From contig JBAIAA010000815.1 in the NCBI GenBank assembly GCA_037893245.1, positions 248,001 to 312,000 on the forward strand: a DNA stretch of 64,000 nucleotides, given 5' to 3'. Source of the stretch: Crossaster papposus. Lineage: Eukaryota; Echinodermata; Asteroidea; Velatida; Solasteridae. The position numbers and the translations under genes are program-made. Positions 12,001 through 24,000 of the stretch are shown here, one piece after another (position 1 is the stretch's first letter; each line of letters begins with the position of its first letter). Below the pieces are notes generated by a model that saw only the letters and a list, made by a program, of their open reading frames with translations, had not been told where the DNA came from and did not search any database.

Positions 12001-15000
12001 GGTGCCAGCAGCATCAGCGATGGTCCTTGGCACACTGGAACAAGGACGCTTTCAGCGATGAGTCAAGGTTCTGTGTGAATCATCCTGAACTGGCGAGCAA
12101 TATGCCGATTGTTGTGTGCGGCAAACCAACAGCTAGGTGGGGTGGCCCAAGTGTGATGGTGTGGGCCGGCATGTCAGGCCGGTACAGGACGCCACTGGTG
12201 GTTGTGGATGGGAATCTTAACGCCCAGCGGTATGTGGATAACATCCTGCGACCTCATCTGCTGCCATTCCTGCTACAACACCTAGAACTGAGAACTTTTC
12301 AGGATGACAACGCTCGTCCCAATGCTGCTCGCTTTACCACAGCATTTCTCCTAGGCGAAAACATCAACACCATGCAGTGGCCTTTGCTTTCCCTTGACCT
12401 GAATCCCATAGAGCACCTATGGGATGAGCTTGGGAGACGCGTAGTTGGCAGGGCCAGGACACGGGCAGAGCTGCTTCAGACATTGAGAACTGAGTGGGAC
12501 AGAATCCAGCAGCAATCAATCCAAAGACTGGTAGGCAGTATGCGCCGACGATGTACTGCCTGTATCCAAATCAATGGTGGCCACACACGCTATGTAAAGG
12601 GGACTGACATTGCACCCTCTTCTGTTCTTAACTGTAGAACTGATGAGATGGTGTATCTTGGTCAACAACTTGACATGTCATCAATAAAAGGCCAATGTTT
12701 CAATTAGCAATTGTTGGTTTGTTATATTTTGAACTGTTTTAAAAAAGTTGTAAGTTTCTTTTGCGTTTTAACACTGAAAACTACAACCAACCATTTTCAC
12801 TTGAAGAACTCACCACAGCCATTGGGAAATCACATGATACAGCAATAGGCCCAGATCAAATACACTATCAACTATTAAAACATCTACCTGAGAAATGTCT
12901 AATAACTCTGTTAAACAAACTCAATGTCGTATGGGAAACTGGTGACATACCACCATCATGGAAAAACGCTATTATCATTCCTATACCAAAACCAGGCAAA
13001 GATCATACAAACCCATCCAACTACCGTCCAATAGCTCTCACTTCATGTTTATGTAAAACCATGGAAAGAATGGTCAACGACAGACTTGTCTGGTTACTTG
13101 AAGCTAATGGCCTAATTAATAATTTCCAATGTGGTTTTAGAAAAGGCCGAAGTACCATAGACCACTTGGTTAGACTAGAATCCTTTGTTCGAGATGCTTT
13201 TATTAAAAAAGAGCATGCTGTTGCTATATTCTTCGACCTAGAAAAAGCATATGATACAACATGGAAGTATGGCATCATGAAAGATCTTCATGAAATGGGA
13301 TTCAGAGGTAGACTTCCGCTTTTTATTGCAAATTATTTAATTGACAGACAATTTCAAGTTAAAGTAGGGTCAACCCTATCTGCCTCACGTGAGCAAGATA
13401 TGGGTGTCCCCCAAGGAAGTATCCTTTCAGTTACCTTATTTAGTATCAAAATTAATAACATTGTTAAAACAATACAGAATGGGGTCTCTCCATCGCTGTA
13501 TGTTGATGATTTATTGATCTGTTATAGAGGTAGTCGCATGCAAAATATTGAACGTCAACTCCAGTTAACTCTTAACAAATTACAGAAGTGGTCTACTGAA
13601 AATGGTTTCAAATTCTCTAAACCTAAAACCGTTTGTATGCATTTCTGTCGACTCAGAAATGCACACTTCGACCCTGAGCTATATCTTGCAGGTGACAAAA
13701 TTAAAGTAGTTAACGAAACAAAATTTTTAGGAATAATCTTTGATACTAAGCTTACCTTTTTACCTCATATCAAAGCTCTTAAAATTAAATGTCTAAAAGC
13801 TATGAACATTATCAAAGCTGTAGCAAATAAAAACTGGGGAGCTGAATGTTTAGTTTTAATACAACTATATAGATCGCTTATCCGATCTAAATTAGACTAC
13901 GGCAGCATTGTTTACGGTTCTGCCCCCAAGTCCTATTTAAAACAACTCAATACTATTCACCATCAAGGTTTACGGCTGTATTTTGGTGCCTTCAGAACAT
14001 CACCAGTTGAGAGCCTGTATGTCACAGCTGATGAACCACCTCTTGAAAATAGACGTATTAAACTCTCCTTACAATACATTACCAAATTAGCAGCCAACCC
14101 CTCAAATCCAGCATATCAATGTGTTTTTCATCCTAAGTTTCAACATATATACGCTGCTAAACCAAAAACAATTAAACCACTTGGTCTTCGTTTACAGCCA
14201 CACATACATGCAGCTAAACTAGAATTAACAAATATAGCACGAACCGAGATTCCAGTTATACCACCCTGGGAAATTCACAAACCTCGGGTCTTTGTACATA
14301 TGACTAAGTACAAGAAATCAGAAACTGATGCATCACTATTCCATAACGATTACCATGATTTTAAAGCTATGTTTCCCAACCACATCTGCACCTACACAGA
14401 TGGCTCTAAAGATGAAGACAAAGTTTCCTCAGCTGCCACATGTAATCAGTACACACGAATGTTCGTCTTCCGAACCAAGCTTCAATCTATACAGCTGAAA
14501 TCAAGGCTATCCTGCTAGCACTAGAAATTTTTGATTCCATTAAGAAAAAGAAGTTTATTATCTTTAGTGACTCTCTATCAAGTCTACAGGCCATAAGTGG
14601 ACACAACATAAATCATCCCTATTTGATAAAAGTCTTAAATAAACTAACTCAATTCCACCTGAAACACTTTGACATCATTTTCTGCTGGATTCCAAGCCAT
14701 GTCGGCATAGCAGGAAATGAAAAAGTGGACGCTCTAGCTAAACAAGCATTAGATTTACCAATAAATCCATGTACCATCCCTTATACAGACCTGAGGAATT
14801 CTATTCACTCCTACACCAAACAGTTATGGCAAGTATCTTGGGCAACCTTTACATCCAACAAACTTTTCTCCATTCAACCTCACCTTGGCTTCTGGCAACC
14901 CTATAGAAATCTATCTCGACAAGATCAGGTTGTCCTGACTAGATGCCGGATAGGCCACTCAACATTAACACACTCTTTCCTTCTCAAAGCAGACCCACAA

Positions 15001-18000
15001 CCACAGTGTATCTCATGTAATAGTCCTCTGACCATGAATCACCTTATCGTAGAATGTGTTGAAATGGCTGAAATCAGACAACGATACTTCTTTGCTGCTA
15101 CGCTAAAAGATACTTTTAACCAGTTCGCGCCGGGATTATTTTAACATCGCCGAGCCGACGGGCGGGATTATTTTTAACGAAACTCGATCCGAAGCGTGTT
15201 CAGGCCGATAGTGCTGGGTAGCACACCCACGCATTTCCGGCCTTGCGCGCTGCTGACATACATTTCCGAACTTGAACTTGGCGTGTTTATTCGTCATCCG
15301 TTTTGAATTTGGGGAAATTTTTGCGTTTATATACGTCATCCGGCGCGAACTGGTTAATATGCCTCCAAATACCATTATTGCATTCCTTAAATCATCAGAA
15401 CTTTACCACATTTTTGTAAATCGCCCACTTGCATATTTTTTTTTTCATATAACAAATATTTTTTCGGGTTTGGGGCTCCTCCCAGGGTTTGCTCACCCCG
15501 GTGAGACGAGATGTTATTCTGCCCTTGGGATGAGTTTTCCAAATCATATACAAATATAATTTCCACACTTTCTTTACCGTATAAAGTTGTCTTTCTTTGG
15601 TCTGAGACTCATCTCAGGGTTTGCTCACCCTGGTGAGACAAGATTTTGCTCTGCCCTTGAGATGAGTCTCACAAAATAAATCCAGACATTATTCATACAC
15701 TTCCTATAAATTTTATTGACACAATTAATATATTATAATTAACTGGACAGTTAAACAGGAGGCCCTACTAGTCCTGGGGGACTAGTCGTGGGGGGTTGAC
15801 CAGACGCTCGGAGCCATTGTCCCCTCATCACCCGGAGGTATGTGGACCTGTGAAAATACCGGCGGGGCCCGGACCCTTAAACTGCAAGGGAAACGGCCGG
15901 CCTTGCGGGACAAATTTAGACAGGGTGCCGTGTGTCTGGGGAATCCTCCGTGGCCCTCTCTTCCACGGGATTCTCCTGGAAAACTGCCTAGAATCAGTCT
16001 ATCGTTATACTTCTATACAATGGTTTTTCATTCTTTTGAATCGTTCTCATTCTTTTTCTGTGTGATAATTGTTCCTTCTGACTCCAAGTTCTTATATTCT
16101 CCACAGTTCACTTGATTGTTTTTTTTTATTACTAACTATTGTCTTATATTTGTACACATTCCCGCCGTGAATATGGCCACTGATGCCGGTACGGCGTTAA
16201 ACCCAAAACTCACTCACTCACTCACTCTTTTGTGTTACATGTATCCGTGATTATTATAACCCAAACGAGACTGCACAACTGTGTTGTGTATAACTAGATT
16301 TGATCCAGAGCAAATGGTTATTTATTTATGTATTTCTGTACCTAGGGTATGTCCAAACAGTTGAAATGTGGTTTCCATTGGATCCCTGCATACATGACAA
16401 ATTATTACATATTATAATGTTAAGCAAAGTAAAACTGATACAAAAGTGCGTTGGGGAAACAAACGACGAGCATTAAAACTTCCGAATCCAAGTATTTTAG
16501 AAATATTGTTGATCTTTGAGCACTGTAAACTATGAGAAATGAGGATGACCAGTATGGTCAATAAACTAGCCAACATCATCAGCTCATAATATTACAGCTA
16601 CATTGCTAGTGAAAAATTGTATTTATTTATTATTTATTTATTTATTAGTAAAGTCAGAGAAGACAATGTGAAGAAGTTACAGAAGTTTAGAGGTGGGAGG
16701 AAAACCCCAGAGGAATATTTAGGGGAAAAACCCACGGACTGATAACCAAATTTACATATTGGCCCAGGCGGGGTTCGAACCCGGCTCACAGCAGTGAAAG
16801 GCGAGAAAAGAACCGCTGCGCCAACCTGATTTCCTCATTCATAAGTACTAGTAATTGTATTGAGAGCATTGGCATCCAGATAGCAGATAGCAGATTACCA
16901 CACCTAATTGACTGTACATTGCAATTTTTTGCTGTGCTTTGTATACACAATACCAGCAGTCTGCAGCAAGTATTATCTTTAACCCGTTGACGCTGGTCTT
17001 AATTCCTCACTTACCGGATTATATGCATGACGGCACAGCAGCCTCTGTCAGCTGCACTGCACAATAGACCAGAGCATACACCCGTCACACAGGCAGTGTA
17101 GCACAGCTGACAACAGCATTCCGAATTAGCGTGCCTTGGCCATAGCTGCACCCCGGCGTCGAGGGGTTAACCAGAGTGCGCTGGGATTATTGTAACATTC
17201 ACCGAGCCGAGGCGCGGGATTATTTTTAACGAAACTCGATCTGAGGCGGGTTCAGGCCGATAGCACCGGGAAGCACACCCATGCATTTCCGGCCTTGCTC
17301 GCTGCTGACAGACATTTCTGGCCTTGCTCGTGACGTGTTTGTGCATCATCCGTTTTGAATCTCAAAAGTACTTTGCGTGTCTATTCGTCCTCTTACGCGC
17401 GAACTGGTTAATAGTGCTTACACATCACAGGAAAGTTACGCTAAACATTTATCAAATTAACCCTTGATCTTGTTTACACTCCAACGCACTTCAATATTCG
17501 CCCCCAATAAAATAACTGTGTATAATCCTCCAATGCACACAGCTGTAGTGCATTGGCATGTACCACCGCCATGCAATAAACAACTCTCATAGAGCAAGGG
17601 TTAAATGTGTATTCCTGTCCCTGCCGCCCACAGGATCGTGTGTAGCAGACCCACAGTCAGCAGCACCAGTACCCCTTACACCACAGCCTGCTATCTGATC
17701 ACTGAGCTACTAGAGCTAAGGGATATCCCCAGCCCGCAGGAGAGAGAACAGATACTAGAGGAACGCTATGAAGGAACTGAGCTGTATAACAGCCTGAGTC
17801 TACTCAACAACCTGCTGGGAATACAGGTGGGTTAAAGACAAGACTATAGTTATGGTCGATTTCAGGATACTTGAAACTTGATACTTCAGGATACTATCTT
17901 ACCACTCATCTTTAGGGATCATGACCATTTAGACCCGGTTTGGAAAGGTCCTCCCCCTCAACCCCTCGCCTTCTTCCCCCTCAACCCCCTTCCCCCTCAA

Positions 18001-21000
18001 CCCCTCGCCTCCTTCCCCCTCAACCCCTCGCCTTCCTCCCCCTCAACCCCTCGCCTCCTTCCCCCTCAACCCCTCGCCTCCTTCCCCCTCAATCCCTCGC
18101 CTCCCTCCCCCTCAATCCCTCGCCTCCCTCCCCCTCAATCCCTCGCCTCCCTCCCCCTCAATCCCTCGCCTCCCTCCCCCTCAACCCCTCGCCTCCTTCC
18201 CCCTCGCCTCCTTCCCCCTCGCCTCCTTCCCCCTCAACTCCTTCCCCCTCAACTCCTTCCCCCTCAACCCCTGAGTAATGAGTAATGAAAACCACAAGTG
18301 GGTATCTTCTAGGAAGGATTACTTGTGTCAACACTTGTGTAGACCCTAAGATGAAACAGTTCCTGATCAACTATTAGACCAGCTTCCTCGCCCGGTAGCT
18401 GGGCTGGTATGAAAGGTCTTTTTGCTACCAGACGAGGTCACAGGGGCCCTTTTCAAACCAAAGCTAAATGGTCACGAGCCCTTGGGACTAAAGGCCAGTT
18501 CATATTCTGCACGAACGCAAAAGTTGAATACATTTCAACTCTATATTAAAGTGAACAAAGAAAACTTCCAGGAGCGGGATTTGAACTTGGACCTCCGGAA
18601 TACCGGACCAGTGCTCTACCAACTGAGCTATCTTGCTAGTCAGAAGTCAGGAATGCCACAATGCCAGAATGCTGTGGGGCTAGTGATTACGCCATATTTC
18701 AAGATACAAGTGGCATTGTGGGGAACTGGAGATCACTCAATGAGGATACGACTTTTTATCTTATATTACACCAATATACCACAAGAGAAACTGACTAGGT
18801 AAATTTGCATACATATTAAAGTTAACAAAGCTAAACGCAGAGTACCAGCCTAAACTCAGAGAGTCTCGTCTTTATCCCCCCCCCCCCCTCCCTCTAGCTC
18901 GCCACCCACGAGTCCGTCGCTAGCCTCTCCCCAGCTGGACGTACCAAATCCCTCCAGCGTCTCCTGGGTCGCATCGTCCAGGACACCCAGCTGGACACCA
19001 ACGCAGCCACCCTGATAGCCATTGATGACGCCCAGTACATCGACAACGACTCCTGGGCTTACCTGCGCTGCTTTGCAGGCTACTCCTGCCTCTTTGTGCT
19101 GGGCATGGGAGGGCTGCGGAAGGGGGCGGAGTATGAGGTCGTGGAAGGGCGGGAGAAGATCCTGAACAGTTCGCTGTGCGTGCACGTCAAGCTTCAGGGG
19201 CTGGAGTCCATCAACATGGAACCTTTGCTGTGCCACTTCTTGGAAGTGGTCAGTGTTCCCCGGGAACTCACCAAGTAAGATTAAATGTCTCGCGGAATTA
19301 TTTGTGAAGGGGTCTGGCAAAATGAGACGGAACTGGGCAGAGATTGTAATAAGGGTTTGCAGGTATTAGGAAAGAGAATTCCCCTTACAGTGCTGTTTGT
19401 TGCACTTCAATCAGACATTGCGTTAACATGTTATGGCTGCAGCGGATATGCACACGCATTTGCGCTGTTTGCGCAGTGCGCACAGAGAAAACTAAACGCT
19501 CTTTTTGCTGATCGTGCATTTGGGTTTTGTGCGTATCAGCTTCGGTAATGCACCTGTATAGAATACAAACACAGATATGTAAATTGCCTTACAAAAGCCG
19601 TACAAAAGTTTCATAGTTTTGTGCACAAACATGGATGCGCTCAGCTCATAGTTTTGTACTTAGCAAGCATCACTTTGTACATCGAGCCAGCGCTCTAGTC
19701 ATTTAATATAGCTCTACGCTTTGAACTGAATTCAGTGGCAAGTACATGTATAACCAGTGACTTTTGTGCAATTCTTCCTTTCAGTTTGCTGGGGGGTCGT
19801 CTGGTAGGCAACATCAACCCTTCCTGGGTCAGGCAGTGTATTAGCAACCTACTGCATCATCAGATGCTGGAGATCAACACGGAGGGCATGCATCCAGTCT
19901 GCAAGGTGGCTGAGGGAGTCCGATTGATTGATCTGGAGATACCCGCCTCACTCAATAGTGAGTTCATGATTACTATGTCTTTACATAGAAATATCGTGTT
20001 GAAAGATAGTGTTGAAATACACGTAATGTTTGGCTGGTGTGAGTGCGATGTTTCAGATATCTCCATCTTTCAACTACTTGAATCTAATGGATTCAGGATT
20101 TTAAGCCTAGCAGTACTGAAGGATTGTGCTGTACTGAAAAATGGATATTTAAGGTGATGGATTTTGAAGACTCTATTTGTGACTGGCTCTACAAAAAGGT
20201 GTATTAAGTCGCGCTGTGCACTATCATGTAATGGCCCACTCAACATTGAGAGGTAAACATTTCATCAAAATGTGATTTTTATTTTTTGTCATGAATGACA
20301 TATTTAATACCTACAGTTTCAGGTTTCATTTAAAGAAATGTTCATTTTAATGAATATAGTGCAAAAAACAACCTAGTGTTGTGTGCATCGTTCTGTTGTA
20401 GTACATCAGAGCCAGCTATTTCAAAGCCTGTTTTCTCTGTTGTGTAATTTGAACTCCAAGAAAGTAATCAATATGTAAACACGTTATATCTCCAGAATGG
20501 AAGGGGTTAAGGAGCTCTATTATATACCAAATGAAAGCTTACATTGTGGGCTTTTCAACCATGTATGTAACTTGATTTTACTTTTTCGCGACATAATGCA
20601 CCTTTTTGTAGAGCCAGTCACATTTATGGCACGGTATCCTGAATCCGTCAAAATTCCCATTACTTTTGCTGGTGGATTGTTAACCAGTTCGCGCCGGAGG
20701 TTGTACATAAACGCAAAGTTTTCCCCAGATTTAAAACGGATGACGCATAAACGCGTCACGAACAAGGCCAGAAATGTCTGTCAGCAGCAAGCAAGGCCGG
20801 AAATGCGTGGGTGTGCTTCCCGGTACCATCGGCCTGAACCCGCCTCGGATCAAGTTTTGTAAAAAAATAAACCGCGGCTCGGTGATGTTAAAATAATAAA
20901 CTGGTTAATAGATTCAGGATTTCTCCATAATGTTTACTGTACTCGGGACACCAGCAGTTTTTGCATGAGAAACTTGATAGTCTTTGGCGAATTCAGGACG

Positions 21001-24000
21001 CTTTCTAGTAAAAGCACTCAAGGGGTTAGGGTTTTATGAGTTTATGGTTATCTTGCTGTGCATAGGTTGTATGATCGCCTTCATTGATCGTCTACCTGCC
21101 GCTGAACATACCGCTATCAAGATAGCATCCATCATTGGGGCTTCCTTCAACAATGCAGTGCTCAGTTATCTCATGCCTCTCACTCCATCACACAAGGTAA
21201 GCAGTAGTTTATTGACTTGTATATAACACCCGAGTAGATCCTTGTCATTTGATTGGAGGATTGTAGGTCACGCGGAATTCATTAGTTAAACCATTGCGTG
21301 GCTATCTCATGACCGTGCATTTTTGGTTCTATTCACCGTGCATTTCTGTCCCATCCCTTTTGATCTATTGCACGCTAGACCGGAGATGCACGCGTTTTGT
21401 ACACAGCATTACAAAACGCCCTCCATATTACAATTTTGTAAATTTGGTTCATTTGTATAGTTTTATCCTCTAAACAAATGACAAAGTTCTACTTGGGTGT
21501 TATACAAAACAAATAATGAATGTTTTGCATTCGTGCAATGAAGATGGAATGTTCCATTCAACTCGGCTTTGCCTCGTTAAATAAAACGTTTCATCTTTCA
21601 ACTCATGAAAATGAGTTGTCTGGTGTCTATTAGGTCTCTAAAATCTACAAAACGCAAGTGTTGATGTGAACCTTGGACAGTTTGACGTACTGTTTGTATA
21701 AATCTCTGTAAAGGACGTTCATCTTTGTTATATTGCAGGAGAACTGCAACTGTGTATTCTACGCAATTAAGCACACATTGCACAGTGCAGCAAATGTTTC
21801 AAACACGCGCTCTTCTTGCTCAAAATGTGTTAGAAATGCTGCACAGCCGATGCGCGTTATGAAAGTTGACGCTTAAAATGCTGATCGGTATGGCTGCTCC
21901 TTAATAATATCATTTGAGAGAGACCTACATGTATTGGGCAAATTTTCACACGGCTCAGTCTAAGATTCTCATTTGATATTTGACATTTGTCTTCCAGGTC
22001 CTTCGGAGCATTGGAGGCCTCATCTCGGCAGGGGTCTTCATCTTCGAGGATGGGCAGTTACGCTTCCAGTCGACCACACTTCAAGAAACGGCCTATGGAC
22101 TCCTGGTGGAAAAACAACGGCGCAAGCTGCACGAGCAATATGCCACCTATTTGGAGCAACGCTACCTCGGATTCATCAAGAAAAGTAAGACGTGTTTTCG
22201 TTCGTTCTTTTTTAGTGTAAGGGGGGGCTAGATCCGGGGCCGGGTTACTCCCGGTGAAAGAGAGGACAAAGCACAGGTTCTTTCTGGGGTCTCTCTCCAG
22301 CCAGGGCCGGGTTTATTGTCGCACACGCCTGTGGGATACCTGCACAAACTGTGAAAGATTGTGCAAGCAGACAGACAAGATAATTAATTAGACAAATTGT
22401 AATACATGAACAAATATGACTGACATTTGAAAGAATATCAACAAACTAAAAGTGACTGTATAATTACTTAAAATGCACATTAATAAAAATAAGAGTGACT
22501 ATAGTATTACTGTATCCAACTTGTTGTACCTTAATTTGTCTCCTTTTTCCAACAAACATTCCTTTCAACCAATGTCATCATCAATTTCTCAATAATTAAA
22601 TATCCCAGATTATGTAGGTTGCAAAGATGCCACAGAAACGCTAGGCAGGAGGGGTATGGGACACAAACACACATCGCTGGGCCCAGCTGCACTCATTCAC
22701 ATACACAGAAAATACACACCCATTCCCCCAAAGTCCAGCGCACCATAGCGACTTCCATGCAACCCACCACAACCAGCAATGTATACATTGTAATTAAATT
22801 ATTATTCCACGCGCGCACAACAAGCCAACTGCCTCCACAAATCACCACGTACAGCACGTACATGTATACTGTGCATGTGTTCTGGCAGAAACGCAACGCA
22901 CGGCAACTGTCACCGCTAAACTTTTGACACTTCGACACAAGTTTCTAAACTCCAAAATAACACTTTTTGGTACCACGTTTTACATAAAAAGTACAATAGG
23001 CATGAGCCATAGACCCAAGCGGACAAACTGGAAATAATAATGGACAAGTATCATTAGAGTGTAATCTCCAAAATCAAGGTTCAAATAATCAGTCAAAAAT
23101 TGACGTTCTCACCTGTGAAAGATTGTGCAGGCAGTAAGGAGCCTTGGGTCATCGAACTTTTACATGAACATTATGTTAAAATAAAGGGCGCCACCGTTCA
23201 GCGGAGAGAGACAAAACAACTTATAAAAATTGAACAATAACAGCTAAGAACGCCTCCTCACATTAGGATAAGCCTACAAACACAATAGTTGCTTAGGCAA
23301 ACACCAGGGCCCAATTCCATAAAAGCATTCTAACTTAGTATATTACTAGGTTTTAGCAAGATTTCAAATGCCTAGTTGGTTGCTTGCTAGCAATCAACTA
23401 AATCGCATTCCATAACACCATTCTATGAGACATTCTTACTAGTTGCTTGCTTGCAGCTTGCTAGAATGGTGTGGGGTTTGCATAATCGCCAAAGTACATG
23501 GTCAGTTTGAGTTAACAATAGGGAGAGTTCAAATCAGGTCATGCTGTGGGTTGTATTGTCAATGCATTCCTCTGTACCCTATTTAGGGTATGTACATCTG
23601 ATCGGCCTAAGCACATGTTTCAGAAATGGCTAATTCAGAGAGTGTTTCAAATCAAAAAAGAGGAAAGAAGCCTTATAATTACTCGACTCAGGAAAATCTG
23701 TCCTTGACTCTGCGCATAAGGATGTCAATACAAATTCCCAAAAGATGAAAGATTGAAAGTGACTTTAGAATGGTGCTAAGGATTTAGACATACCCCAAAC
23801 CCATTCTAATTTTAGCAAGCAACTAGGAACCTTGCTAAGCGTATAATGGTTTTATGGAATAGATTTAGCAAGGAACTAGAGATAGAAAGGAAGTTAGCAA
23901 CCAACCAGGCTTAGAATGCTTTTATGGAATTGGCTCCAGCTGTTTCGGCTGTTTAATGTAATTATCTGACATGCGATGACGACATGAAAACTTCTCTTCA

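Larger units (their letters stand above)
12767..16228 (+). mobile_element. Non-LTR retrotransposon (I/Nimb-like), 5'-truncated
   Basis: Contains RT, RNase H, a 3' untranslated region and the 3' tail GGCGTTAAACCCAAAACTCA followed by (CACT)n. A TTAA-MITE at 15,116-15,357 splits the last coding part. A ~55-bp segment (CAGGGTTTGCTCACCCNGGT) is duplicated at about 15,483 and 15,616. The 5' part with the endonuclease is absent. Confidence 0.85.

Noticed and set aside
16730-16840. tRNA gene on the minus strand
   Set aside because: A- and B-boxes are good, but there is no matching acceptor stem, and a SINE body with a TAAATAAA tail follows.
17878-18285. Proline-rich frames of 112-135 residues
   Set aside because: They come from the 23-bp C-rich minisatellite within a cyclase intron.
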